Origin: Halictus rubicundus
Taxonomy: Eukaryota > Arthropoda > Insecta > Hymenoptera > Halictidae
DNA: 64,000 nucleotides
Direction: 5' to 3'
Assembly: GCF_050948215.1 (NCBI RefSeq)
Contig: NC_135152.1
Coordinates: 11,008,310 to 11,072,309 of the forward strand
Shown here: positions 24,301 to 36,700 of the stretch, piece by piece
How the letters are laid out: the number at the start of each line of letters is the position of its first letter
Position numbering within the stretch: position 1 is the stretch's first letter
The notes under the pieces: generated by a model
Database searches by the model: none
What the model saw: the letters and a program-made list of their open reading frames with translations, nothing else
What the model was told of the DNA's origin: nothing
Position numbers and translations under genes: made by a program

Positions 24301-27300
24301 AAACCATATATCAAAGATTCTGGTAAGCATAGAACAGGAGTTCGTCCTGCATGTGGTAGCTGTGCCGATCAATTATTTACATGTTTCCAAGATAGACTTC
24401 ATTAAGAAGCTTATGTTTGTCGAGATTAGTCCGACCTGTTTAACTCAAGAATTTTTATAAATATGTATGTAGGCAATGTATAGTGTTATCACTGTGATCC
24501 ACCTAAAGGCAGCCTTCAGTTGTGACGGTACAATAAATATATTGTATGCAATCGTCACGAGTGAAAGAGACATTTAGTTGGACCACCTTGTATGTTGAAC
24601 GTCTATTCGAAAATCAAGTTCAGTTTGATTTGAGATTACATGAGCAAATGGTGCGTAGGTCTTAAGTTCTATAAGAGTAGGTTTATGGAGGGTGAAGAAG
24701 ACGGCTTACCAGCTAGTGTCGGTAATCGTTGATACTGCCCTCCAAGAGAAATGCTTGTGGAAGAACACTCTCGTATCGCAAAGAAATAGTTACGAGGCTA
24801 CAGTCCATCATACAGACGATTCTGTCGTTTTTGTTCCACATCTTTATTTTTTTTTTTTTACATTCCCTCGATTCTTTTGTCTTTTGTCGTGCATGCTCTT
24901 TGTTTGCGGCCTACGGAAATCGGCCACGATTCCTTTTCTATATTATTTTACCCTTGCACCGTAGGTATCGAGACTTACGTACCTTGCTTGCTGTAGCTTA
25001 TCGCACTACACGGGAATGTCACTGTTGGATTGTACATCAAGGTTTTAAATTTAAGGATGACAATATTCTCTTGAGACACATCAATGATACGAATCGATCT
25101 ATATACGCCTTTGAACTCACGGAACCTCCTGACGCGTACACTTCAGTGCCAGATGGTGGTGGTGATCGTGTGGTGGAAGCTGAAAGTGGAGCCTGTCAAA
25201 AGTCAGCGATTACGGGAGACGAAGTACCATGCACGATTTGCCTTGAAGAATTGGACGGCGATTTGAAGAGGCATAGCGTGAATAGCTGTAATTTCGTCAT
25301 TTGCGATGTCTGTATCGAGGTGAGCTATAATTCTATCACACCGCTTATATGTAATGGTGATTATAAAAGTGGTGTAAATCAAAATTCCGAGCAAATTCAT
25401 TTGTTTGCTTATGTATTACGTCGATTGATTTTACTAATAATTATATAATGAAGTGAAAAATTATATATTATACAGGGCATCCTAAGCAAAGAAGTAACAT
25501 TTTCCTTTGCGAGAGTGGTCTCCACGGTTTTATTAGGGAGTTATTAACGAAAAACATGGACTAATCACAGCGCGGCTACAGCGGGCGGATTTCGAAGTCG
25601 CGGAGATCATTATCGCAAAGGCAGAAATTACTTCAAATGATCTCAGGAATCACTTCAGTGAAATATATTTTTCAAATCAGACGTAAAAGTCTAAATATCT
25701 CGAAGAAAGAAGACATGACTTACTTCACTTACATAATCACCAAACACATATGCGCTACCTGCATTATACAGATCTTTTTAATCTGTCGATTTTTTCCATT
25801 ATCATTGAGAGGTAAATCCGAATAAGCATTTAGTTGCGAAAAACCCAATGATGAAAACGGCAGTTTCAATCTAGCGGTAGGGGTACACAAGCAAGGTACA
25901 CAATTACCACTATATCACCCCGGGAAGGTCTGAGATTAAATCCTCGAACGTTCTAGCCGGACGGTACCATAAGGGTACGTACGGGAACCAGAAACAGCTT
26001 TACGTTACCAATTAGCCTAGGAAGCTTTGTTACAAGTTGAGGTGTTTGGAAACGGAAAGATGGAAACCCGTATGATTCGCTATTTGAGTACAATCCGCAA
26101 GCCAGAACACTCGTGTGCTGGAACTCAATTCAGACTAATCTGAGGCTGCTGTCCACTGAGGGTACTAAATACATTGGAGCTTAGATTATTCGTCTAATCG
26201 AATAACAACTACATATCTTTCACGTTCTCAACAGAATCGCGCGACAAATAATTATATTGTAAAATATTTAGGAAAAGTGGAAAATAAGGGAAACCTTTGT
26301 TCGCTTCGACCTCATGCCTGATAAGTCATTAATGGTACACGTTTGATTTTGCAGAGCTACTTCAAGACTCAACCAGAACCTGCTTTGTGCCCGATGTGTA
26401 TGACGTACATCACTGCGGCGTCGTTCATCAAAATAGATCAAACGGGCCGGCCGAGGCCCGCAGTTAGAATTTTAAATGTACCATTGGTTTTGCGGCACGA
26501 CACGACGAACGAAACGACAAATAACCGCAAGAGAACTAAATTGTTCGGGTACCCGCATTTAGTGAGATTACCTTCAAGGGTAAATGCGAAAGATTTGTAT
26601 GATATTGTTAGGCGAAACGTACCACAAGAAGGGAGTTACACGCTCCATTTTGTTACAGGCCAGGTTAGAATGATCGGTTATCATGAGTATCGATGAATTA
26701 ATGAATGGTCGTGTAATCGTACATATAACGTAAGATTGAAGAATAAAAAGCATTTCTCTGCAGGGCCATCATTGTTCTCGTTGTATGTATACTGAACACT
26801 GCACGGGTTGTAGCGTGCCGGAGACTGACATGGTCGTGTTGCAAAATGGCGACACATTGGCCGTGCGGTACACAGAACACGTTCCTAAGATCGCGCCTCC
26901 AATTGAGCATGTCAGCATTAGCAAACAGAGGCCGCATCATCCTTTGTCTTTATACGACTGTCTTCAAGCATTTAGTCAGAGGTATACTTCAGCTGTAGCT
27001 ATAGTTGTTCGCTCTTCATTGACTACACGTTGAATGTCGCGTCGAGAGGGTCACCAATGGTCGAACGTTATGAGATTACAAAAATAATGATTAGTACGAA
27101 CAGTAGTTGATGCGGCATTCAGCGTGTAAATTTTGTTGAGACTCTACATTTATGTCGTGCAATATTGATTTATAAATTTGTCCTCTTTCAGCGAAATGTT
27201 AGACGAACACAATCCTTGGTTTTGTCCGAAATGTGAGCGAAATCAATGCGCCACGAAAACGCTCACCGTTCATAGATACCCTAAGTTCCTTATAGTTTAT

Positions 27301-28127
27301 TTGAAACGGTACGTACAATTCTCAGTTTCATAAAGATTTGAAAATTCTTTGCGCATCTTTTCAACAACGATACAACGCGTGTTTTTCTTGACGTGCATTG
27401 CAGATTTGTGTTTTACGAGTGTGCTAGTATGAAGTTAGACGATAAAGTCACATTCCCTTTGGTTGGCTTAAGTGTGGGTCGACACTTGTACGATTTGTAC
27501 GCCTGCGTCTGCCATTTTGGAGGTATATATTCTTAAGTATCTTTGCATTCCATCTATCTTTGTCGCCTGCAATGTTTTCTTTACCTCTGGTATTTAGGTA
27601 TTTTAGAAATGATCTCATCAGTGACACATCATTTGTCCTAACGCTTTATTTACCGGTAGCCTAATAATTAGCTTTTCAATAATTGCGCTGCACCAAAAGG
27701 ATGCTAACAAATATTCTTTTACACAATAATTTGAAACGAAATTATTAGATTATGTTGTAGGAGATGGCTGGTTGGTTCACTTTAAAAAATTATGAAATAG
27801 TTGCCGGTACATAATGCGTTAGAAATTGAAATGTTTAACACTGTGCCTTGCCAAAGCCATGATACCGAGATACCAAAGATAGAGAAAATATATCCGCCGA
27901 GAAAGTTAGGTGAGCTGTTTTGAAAAAAATTTTGAAACCGTGAATGATGTTCAGGAGTATCGGCCGGACATTATACAGCGTACGCGAAGAATCCACGCAC
28001 GGACGTGTGGTATTATTACAACGACGAGATCACGAGCAGACAGAAGCCTCACGACGAAGATTTTAGCAACGCTTATATACTTTTTTACAGTCGACAAGGG
28101 ACCAATATAAAACCGTGCAATATATAA
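21347..28127 (+). CDS. USP-family ubiquitin hydrolase with RING-like insert
   Basis: Cysteine protease (C19) that removes ubiquitin. Twelve coding exons: 21347-21555, 21626-21831 (GC donor) or -21801 (GT donor), 22104-22384, 22457-22727, 22797-23521, 24050-24322, 25056-25319, 26355-26663, 26764-26981, 27192-27308, 27404-27522, 27955-28127; 1054 or 1044 aa. Numbering below uses the longer form. Cys box GLRNLGNTCFMAAGLQCL has the nucleophile Cys157; then HDCQEFLALLLDSLHEQ; the His box in the last exon is GGVSAGHYTAYAKNP (His1003), with Asp1021 in WYYYND. The USP zinc ribbon is CSRC...CTGC and CPKC...C. A ubiquitin-like segment (LNVTYVPANGDQPIKCVVSL) follows YEPFMYLSVPLP, as in USP4/15/32. Unusually, a RING-like module (714-758) sits inside the catalytic domain. 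A disordered acidic insert is encoded by the 725 nt exon. No DUSP domain. The exact ortholog is not recognised. Confidence 0.9.
21858..22022. mobile_element. GTGTGCGAGAA-ended MITE, copy 4 (USP intron)
   Basis: Ends GAAGTGTGTGAGAACC and GGGTTCTCGCACACCCG, TA on both sides. It lies in the intron between coding exons 2 and 3 (from 21802 or 21832 to 22103) and fills more than half of it. Confidence 0.75.
23700..23967. mobile_element. Fold-back MITE (CAGG...GTCCC family), copy 1
   Basis: Left arm CAGGCTGTCCCAAGAATGTT; the reverse complement of the right arm reads AGGGGGTGTTCCAAAAATGT. The arms of about 130 bp share GTAACTTTTTCCTTTGCGAA, GGAGTTATTAACGAAAA and GCGCGGCTACA-type blocks, so the element is nearly one palindrome. 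TA flanks. It lies in the USP intron 23522-24049. Confidence 0.75.
25473..25680. mobile_element. Fold-back MITE, copy 2 (right end decayed)
   Basis: Starts CAGGGCATCCTAAGCAAAG after TA and carries the family blocks TTTCCTTTGCGA, GGAGTTATTAACGAAAAAC and GCGCGGCTACA, then the mirrored GAGATCATTATCGCAAAGG. The right border is approximate. It is inside the intron that splits the RING-like module. Confidence 0.65.
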
Positions 28128-28792
28128 CCAGTGCTGAATCGAAGAACCTGGAGATTCTGGGAAAGTGTTAGTGAAAAGACAGAGAAAGTGGGGAAAGGGA
28201 AGGGTTGCGGGGAGTTAATGGAACGGTTTCTCAAGTGTTCCGTCGACACGTTTATCGAACTGCACCGTATTGAATGGAAAACTGCCCAGAAATTTTATTG
28301 TCTATTTTTCCTGGCGATCTGTTCATGGCCAGTCTCCTTTTCGTGTACCTTCTTCCTCTCTTGCGTTCACCTGTTTCTCGTCATCTCGGGGCTCCTCCTC
28401 TTGCGAGCATCCCACAGACAGTGGTAGCAAAGAAAGAACCGTACTATCTGATAAATCGCGCCCATTCGTTGACTGCCGAATTTATCGTTAGGAGCAGAGG
28501 TGTATGCGTCTCTTCCGGTGAACGTTTGTTGTAAACCACGGAATATACTGTTTTTCGTAGTCATTGAAAAATCGCCAATGGCACGGTCGATTGTCAATAA
28601 CGAGAGTTTGTATGTGGTACTGTTAATATATGTTCATATATTAACATACATACATGAATATATATATATACCTGGGAGGACTGAGGAGTTATTCATAACA
28701 GCCGATAAACGTGTAAACGTGTGCGTCGAATTTGTACAGTAGGTGATTAAACATAGACTCCAGGATTTTGAACAGACGTTAATTTATTAGCG

Positions 28793-28798
28793 AATAAA
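28793..28798 (+). terminator. Candidate polyadenylation signal of the USP gene
   Basis: AATAAA about 670 nt after the stop codon. Another lies near 29458. Which is used cannot be seen. Confidence 0.35.
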
Positions 28799-28904
28799 AG
28801 GTGATCGTTACGACTAGAAGACACATAAAAATATGCCCGTTTAACGACAGAGTGTAACCATTCACTGTATCATTGTTTTTTCCTTTTTACCCGACGGATA
28901 CAAG

Positions 28905-28985
28905 ACTGCTAACATATACATATGTATATATATATACATATATATGTGTGTGTAGTATGTATATACATATACATATATATATTTG
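28905..28985. repeat. Compound (TA)/(CATA) microsatellite
   Basis: Alternating TATA, CATA and GTGTG units over about 80 bp in the USP 3' region. Confidence 0.8.
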
Positions 28986-30487
28986 TAATCTGCATGTACA
29001 TTGTGTAGCAAAAACAAACGTTGTATTTGCAGATTATTTATTAAATTAGTTTTGTTGTAATTTTATTACAAGATATTCATTTTACTTGTTTTCACCATCA
29101 GAATAATAATAATAATAATCATCATCATAATCGTAATACGCAATGTTCGTATTCACACGCATACACACAGGGACACACGCATGCGTTATCATACATCATC
29201 ATCATATCCGTTGTCAGTGTGCTGTCCATGACCTGATAACCGTACCATAATAATGTTCGTGATGTTTCATTGTAAAAACCGCGGAGATCGAATTGTTGAA
29301 TATTTTTTTTTCCTCGGATCGTGTAAGTTCGCGACTATTCGTTTTCTACCTAATGAGATAGCATGTACAATTTGCGAATGAACGATCGGCTATAACGTAT
29401 TTTTGATCTCGGGAGAGATCAGTTTTACAAAACGGGGATTTCTCGAAGTATAATAACGAATAAAACAATTTGTCGGACACCCGAAATTTTGTTCTGGAGT
29501 CATTAGTCTCGAATCGAATTTTCGACTGGGCGTAGAAATGGCGACGAGTGAGAATATCTTTCGATATTGATGATACTAAAGAATGTTATTTAGATAGAAC
29601 TACCGTTCCTCGGAAGGCACATCTTTCAGTTGCGTTTGTTTTGTTTTATTCTTAGCGAAGGTGTCGGATACAGATCTCTCACCTTTAACTCGTAAAGAAA
29701 ATAAGTTCAGCCAAAAAATGTGCCCCTCGAACTGTGTCAATATCTCTCAGCATCGTGTCGGTGTTCCAACAAAACGTTGACTCTCGTCGCGATTGTTTTC
29801 TGTACCTTTTGTAGTCTGCGTCGGATATGATATATCGGTTACTCTAGAACCACTAACTGGAAAAACTAATCGTACCATTTATAGCCATTGAAAATTCATC
29901 CGAAGGAAGTTTAAGTATATAGATACAAAGACGGAGACGATATGCAGAATCGAGAGAAACTAAGGCCACCGGTAGGGTAACGATTAGATACGTTAAATAT
30001 GCATGTAAAAGACGATCGTTTGGTATGTACATTAAAAAGTCTTACCGATACTGTCCCGCGACAATTGTTCGCGCGTTGTCCTCTCTTTCTCTCTCTATCT
30101 CTCTCGTCACGATCAAAATTTCTGTCTCGAACGCTCGATGGTGTCAAAAATACGTTGCAATTATTCGCGAGCGTATCCGTCGCGTGCAGAAACATTTCTT
30201 TAATGATTCAACGATAACCACGAGTAATGGTGTTTTGCTGTTAGAATATATTTCTCAAAATTTCTCTCAATCGTTTCTTCCTCTAATCTAAACAAAAGAG
30301 TACGGCTCTACGTTTTACTCTATCTTGTCGACCGAACAATGTCGTGATACCGTGAGATACCAAGGGCGGAATGGATATAGTGTGTGGTTGTAAAATCGAC
30401 TACAAGCGATTTCCTAACAACCATCCGAACGTTGTAAATGTATAGATCTTCGTAGACCAATGTACAAAAGCTCGAATCAAACAGATA

Positions 30488-30497
30488 TTTATTTATT
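30488..30497 (-). terminator. Candidate polyadenylation signals of FSTL5
   Basis: Two overlapping TTTATT hexamers on the plus strand (AATAAA on the transcribed strand), about 290 nt after the stop codon of the FSTL5-like gene. Confidence 0.45.
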
Positions 30498-30786
30498 TAG
30501 AATCGAAATAAATCTCTCGTTCGTGTTCGTTCAATTTTTCACTCTATCGAACAAAGGTAGAAATCGTACGCGTTATAAATCTATAAAACCTGCGTTTTCG
30601 AATATTACCGATACGCTGCCTTTTGCGTTGGAAGGAACAATGGCCGTGCGATGTTAATTGATCGAGTGTCCGTTTTATGATCACACTGTATCGTTTCCGC
30701 TGATTGTACCCGTCCGTTATCAACGATTTACCAATGTTCGTTCTGATCCTATCTAGACGTTCTGCGTATCGTTGTCGGTAAACCCT

Positions 30787-33700
30787 TCAATGCAAGGACA
30801 CTGTGAACCATACCACTGCACCGGGATGCACCAGGCCGCCGATCTCGCAATTTATTGTTCTCGTTTCCCCGTTCAGGACGAACAGCGCGTCGTTCGATGG
30901 GCTAACCATATATTTCCCGAAAATGCCGCTTTGCACGATCGGCCTGTTCGGGTTTCCCCATCTGGTCAAATTCGGCGGGGTTGCTTTCCCGACGCCGGTT
31001 ATCATCTCCACTTTGCCTGCAAGAGACGACCGATCATTCGAAGAGGGTTCCGAGGGAGGGGGGGGGGGGGGGTCGGAGGTTTCTCGGGATTAAGTAGATG
31101 CTTGGTTGTCGAGTGCTGTTGTTCCCTTTGGAGCAGGTAATTCGGGCAATATTGCAGCGAGAATGACACAGTGGACGGTAACGATACAGTAAACCCAGAG
31201 ATAGTAAAGCCAGCAGAGGCATAAACAGAGGCACTCTCGGGATTTAAGGTCGCCGGTTAACAAAGGGTATCACGGCAGCCGGGAATTCGTGCCTTTCGCG
31301 GTGCTGTACGGGGGAATCTTGCTGGCAAATTAGGTCCTCGATTGATTCATGCGGTCCCTGAACATTTTTAACTCTATCCCGGATAACACTGAAGAGCATT
31401 CATTCGCTCGGTTGAACCTCCTTAAAGAACAGCCCTTAACAATGGGGATTTTAATTTTCAAAGGGACATGAATAAACGAAAGCTAGCCAAAAGATCATGG
31501 TGGTATAAAATAAATAAACATAGGATCGGATCGGAATAAATCTAGTATTATTGGCCGCGAACCTAAAGATCCGAGTCTGTATCGGTACCGTCCGTCGTGT
31601 CTCAAAGAGGCACTTGGAAAGATCAATACGAAGGAGTCGAGGCACTGAGAGTCTCACCAGTAGACAGATCGAGGAAAAGGATGTCCTCTTTATCGATGGA
31701 CGAGGCATAAATATCGTAGCCGTGGGTCGTCTGCGATGGATAAAGAGTGATGTCGCTGATGTTTAACGTTGTTTTCACGTCGAACGCGAATTTCAGTCCG
31801 GTAGCTGAAACAGAAGACAATGCTCGTTGTTGAAGGTAACGTTTCCAGGTTCTGTAGAGAATATAGAAGAACAATAGTTCGAAATTACGTGATATCTCTT
31901 GCACGACGAGCGTCACGCCCGAGCTCTGTTTGTCCAGGGTGACAAGATGCCTGGAATCCGGCGAGATCGTCGGTCTTCCTATGAGATTCGATTTATAAGC
32001 TAGAACTGTGTCGGTGAGGTAGTCCAACAGCAGTTGACCCGTTGGTCGATTGGTGATCGGCTCCTGGCACTCGATTATGACAAAACCGTCTAGAGAAAGA
32101 CAGGAATCATGGCAGATACGAATCTTGTACAGATGGTGAAACAAGAATAAAGAGAAGACAGTACTCACAGAGAATCGAGAACTGAACGTTCACCGGGACA
32201 CAATTGTAGGAACTCAGGTCAGCGCTGCGCGTGTACTTCATGTTTTTCAGGTCAAGCTTGTACATGCTTCGTTGATTCGTGTGGCTCACGTAACCGTATT
32301 TGAACGTATCTTCGATGTCCTGAAAGATCGGAGAATGTACAAATCACGTTTGAGTCTTCCGAAGCCATCCTCTTCGAAACTGAGCACAATACAGTGAATT
32401 TTCATTACGAGTCAGTGCCAACCTTACAATTTGGAGTCAGTGGAACTACCCACACCACTACGGTGAGAGGCCGAAGCTCGAAAGCAGTCTCTCGAGCTAC
32501 GTGCAACATTGTATCGGCGAAAGACATTTTTACGCTTTTATGACTTGTAGACGGATATGACTCTTAGGTTTACAGCGTGCCCTGTGTATTACAAATGCGA
32601 CGCTCAACGACAACCTCAGATTTCGTCTAAGAGTCAGTGACCAAATGGCGTAACGAGAATTCACTGTATTCAGGAATTTTCCAATACACCTCAAAGCAGA
32701 TTAACGCACGACAAAAATCATAGACCCTCTTGCTATCATTCTGTGCATTATGAATTTAAACAACGAATTGTATACAATTAATTCGACTAGTCTCAAAAGA
32801 CATCTTTTAAAATTTCGAATAAAAATTGATCGAGACTGCGCAGCTGCGCTGAAGGGAAATTATTCGATAAATCGATTTCTCCGAATATACAGGATGATTC
32901 TGCAAATAATGGGTATACATAAAACAAATGACAACAAATTCTATGAGACGAATTATAGGAACTGATCGATTTATCTGTGACGGTGGTAGCGAACATGTTA
33001 AAACGGAGACACGATTCTGAACAAAATTACAACAAATTTGAATTCTAGAAATGAATGGTGAACGAATTTAGATTGATTAGGTATAAATAATAGCTACCTG
33101 CGGCTCAGGTATGTAGATGTTCCGAATAATGTCGAACTGCGCATCGATAGGTTCAGGTCGGATAGCATGATGTTTCTTCTTCTGACTGGCGTCCTCGATC
33201 ACCTGCACGGTCTTCACGCCGATGTCCTTCTCGTCTCGCCAGTTCAAGACCCACACCTGGTCAAGGGCCGGCACGTACCAAAGCTGAACAGGATTCTTAT
33301 CCGTCGGTATCACCTGCAAGACCAGAGTCGCGATAGTTTGTCCAATTAGGGTGGACACGACGAAGAACAATTATCGTTTTACTTACGTCGACCACGACCA
33401 TTTGTATCTCGCTGATAACGAGCACTCGGTCTTTGTCCGGCTGGCTGACATAGACGTACCGGTTCGCAACGTTTATCGCCCGCCCCCAGGAGCAAGGGAC
33501 GCTTTTCGCTCCGCAAACGTGTTCCTGGAACAGAGCATACCTTGCTAACCCACCTCCAAAAAAATCGATTTTCCTTTGTTTTAGTCAATTGCAGGACCCA
33601 CAACGATTGCATAATTTCACGTTTCGGCCAGCGTTACCGGACTTTCGAATTCGACTGTGACACTCCGCGGGTACATGTTATTAACTGTTTTGCAAACGTC

Positions 33701-36700
33701 TGATCGAAAGCGACGAGGTCGCGCCTCTTTCGTTTCTCCAATTAATTATTTCACACGTTCGCTATTACCTTCGTACGCGACGTCCAGTGTCTCACTGTTT
33801 ATTCAAGAATAGTCCTGTTAATTTCATATACTCTGTTGCGTCAAACAGTCAACATAATGTTCAGGTATACGGAGCACTAAAAGCGACTATTTTACATTAC
33901 TTTATAAAAATAACAAGATCTGACTAAATTTTTTAGAAATAAAGTTAGATAATTCTTCGTGGGTGCATATTTACAATTTCAATAATCCACCATTTTGAGG
34001 TGTCCCGTGAACCTAGAGTTAATGAAACATTTTAACGTCGAAGGTAAGCAGCGAAGTGGTAGCAAACATGTTTTGAGCATGTTGTGAACTGTAACAGCGA
34101 AGACTATAAAGAACATTGTTTTCTACTGATCGATGGGCTGATTTGCGAAGACGTTAAACTGTAAGAAAATGCAGACCGATTTTGACAACTTGTTGTCTCA
34201 GAGAAATTCAATGTAATCAAGTATATATGTATAACTTTTTGACGATCGTTCATCGCAGACAAGTTTTTATTAACCATCGGATACATCATCTCGTGTCCAG
34301 TGCAGGGCTATTATAGCTCGCCGCATCGTTAGCCCCAACTATGCTAATGATTCTACGCGGCTGATTGATTACACCGTATCAAGGTTAGTGAACTCACCTG
34401 AGTGCCAGGAATAATGTCGGTAGACCGAATTTCGTGACGAGGTCGACATGCCGACGGCTCGTAGACCAAAATGCCCCATTCGTGGAAGGAGAAGAACCTG
34501 CGTTCCTCGCTGGCAGTCACTAGATGGGAGATAACTGAGATCAGTATTAATTACTCGCGGCTCGTCAGAATTCCCTGATATTTTTGACGAACGACGTTAA
34601 AATATTACTGTGCGACCTTCGAAAATGTGAGACGGTGATTGAAAATGTCAATTCAGAGTTAATTTCAGTTTACCACTAGGTTCACGGGACCTGTCAGAAT
34701 GGCGGGTTTTAATATCTTTAATTTAAAATGATTAAGATTCTAAGGATTCGTACGTGAGAAATTATTTAGCAAATTTATTTCTTTGGGTGTATATTATTTT
34801 TAAAATATTGCTAAAAATGTGGGTAGCACGTTCTTGTTATTTTTATAAATTAATGCGAAAGAGCCACTTTTCCGTAAACCTAGTGTCGAGCGGTTCGAAA
34901 AACTTGAGTCTCTCGAGGCTAATGCGCTCTATTATACAACAAAGTAATTGAAAGTCTCTTCAGAGTCGACTTCAGTTTCGAGCGGTTCGAAGAAGCGGGG
35001 TTTCTCGAGTCTAATGCGCATACGTCGTGGTCAATTACAACATTGCCGTGCAGATCTGTTATACAACAAAGTAATTGAAAGTCTCTCTTCAGAGTCGACT
35101 TCAGTTTCTCGAATCTAATGGGCATACGTCTTGGTTAATTACAACTAGACTGCGGATTTTATGCATTTACAGCAGAGTCGAGTAGGTGTTTAAAAGAATT
35201 TAGGTATGCCAATATATTATTTCTTGCAATCCCCACAGACAATTTTTATTTAGCATAAAGATCCACAGTCTAATCACGATATTACTGTGTAGATCTGTCG
35301 TTCGAGAAGGTAGTCGGCAGTTTCTCTTCAGAGTTGCAGAGTTTCGATCACTTGGAAAACCTTGGGATTCTGGAGTTAACGCGAGCGCGCACACGATTTC
35401 CGTTGGCAAATCGGTCATTAAAGATCGATCATGTCTTTCGCAGGAAGGTGAAATAGCATGTTTACGGAGTTGACTCACTGGGTGTCGGTTGTTCTTGAAC
35501 GACCAAACTGCTAATGTCCCTGGTGACGCCACCGATGCTGCTCGCTTGGCACATGTAGGCCCCGGTGTCAGAGTAGCCGACATTCTTGATGATCAATTTC
35601 GTACCGTTCCCGATGATTTCGTACTTGCTCAACGGATCGGAGCTCAAAGGCTCGTCGTTCTTCAGCCACTGGACTTGCGGCAGCGGCTCCCCGGCCACGT
35701 GACACTTGACGACCGCCTCTTCCTTCAAGCGTTTCGACTGGAAGCTCGGTTTCACTTCGACTTCGGGAACCGCTGCGGATGGACAACAGGATCGATAACG
35801 CGCTGTTACGCTTAACAACAGCCGAGGGAAACTTACTGTGGATGGCCAGAACGTGGGTCTGCACGACGTCCTGATTTCTAATTGCGTGACAGGTGTAATT
35901 ACCGGCGTGCATCAGCTGCACTTTCGTTAGATAGAGGCTGCCGTCGTTGAAGACCCGTATCTGCGAAGGAGATGAAAGTCGTTAAACCGGGAAAGTTTCC
36001 TTTTATGGTGGTTATCAAAGAACGATTATTTTATTTCGAAAGTAATTAGGACGGCTGGTAATCGTACCTCGGGCTCGTTCAAAGTTTCCAGATCGGCCTG
36101 GTTGCGCCGCCATACTAATGGAGGCGGCGGCGTGCCGGTGACATCGCACTTGATATCAATGTTATCGCCCACTCTCGCCGCGATGTGATTCACTTCGAGA
36201 GACTTGTCGAGAGACACCACCGAAACGCCTATAAATCATCGCACCCCGGGCTTAATAAACGCTCTGACGTCGTCGATAGTCATCCGCGTCGGCCATATTG
36301 CATCGGTACCGATCGCGAACACGATAAATCCGCTATTTCCATTAGACAGGGACAAAAATATGCACAGAGAGGGAATTGCCGAGGAGAAATGTCCGAAATC
36401 TGGCGATAAATAACAGAGGGGCTAGCCTGATTTGGAGCATTGTCCGAAAAAAGATACACACGCTAAAGTGAAATGATTCAGCCGGAGTGACCGTTCATGA
36501 ACTTCGTCGAAGATCGTCTATTTATGCAAATCGTTAATAGTGTCGGTAAGTTTACAAACATTGCGGATTATCATACGGTTGCCCGCGGTAATTGCCCATC
36601 ATCGTTGATTACCGATGACCTACCACGAGCAACGGGTCAACGGTGTCGATACACATAAAGTTAATTGCCGATATAGTCTTCGTCGCGATAATCCGCCGAT

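Larger units (their letters stand above)
28128..30786. other. 3' UTRs of convergent USP and FSTL5 genes
   Basis: Noncoding. It holds a plus-strand AATAAA at 28793-28798 (USP), a complex TA/CATA microsatellite at about 28905-28985, (AAT)n and (ATC)n runs at about 29101-29125 and 29200, and minus-strand AATAAA hexamers at 30488-30497 (FSTL5). Short GC-richer open frames on both strands look random. Confidence 0.5.

Noticed and set aside
25860..25990. tRNA-like or SINE-like stretch with TAGCGGTAGGGG and GAGATTAAATCCTCG
   Set aside because: The A and B box matches are poor and no cloverleaf could be drawn by eye.
35489..35815. 108-codon plus-strand frame at FSTL5 exon 9
   Set aside because: Antisense shadow of the second Ig domain; the minus-strand reading has the Ig cysteines and tryptophan.
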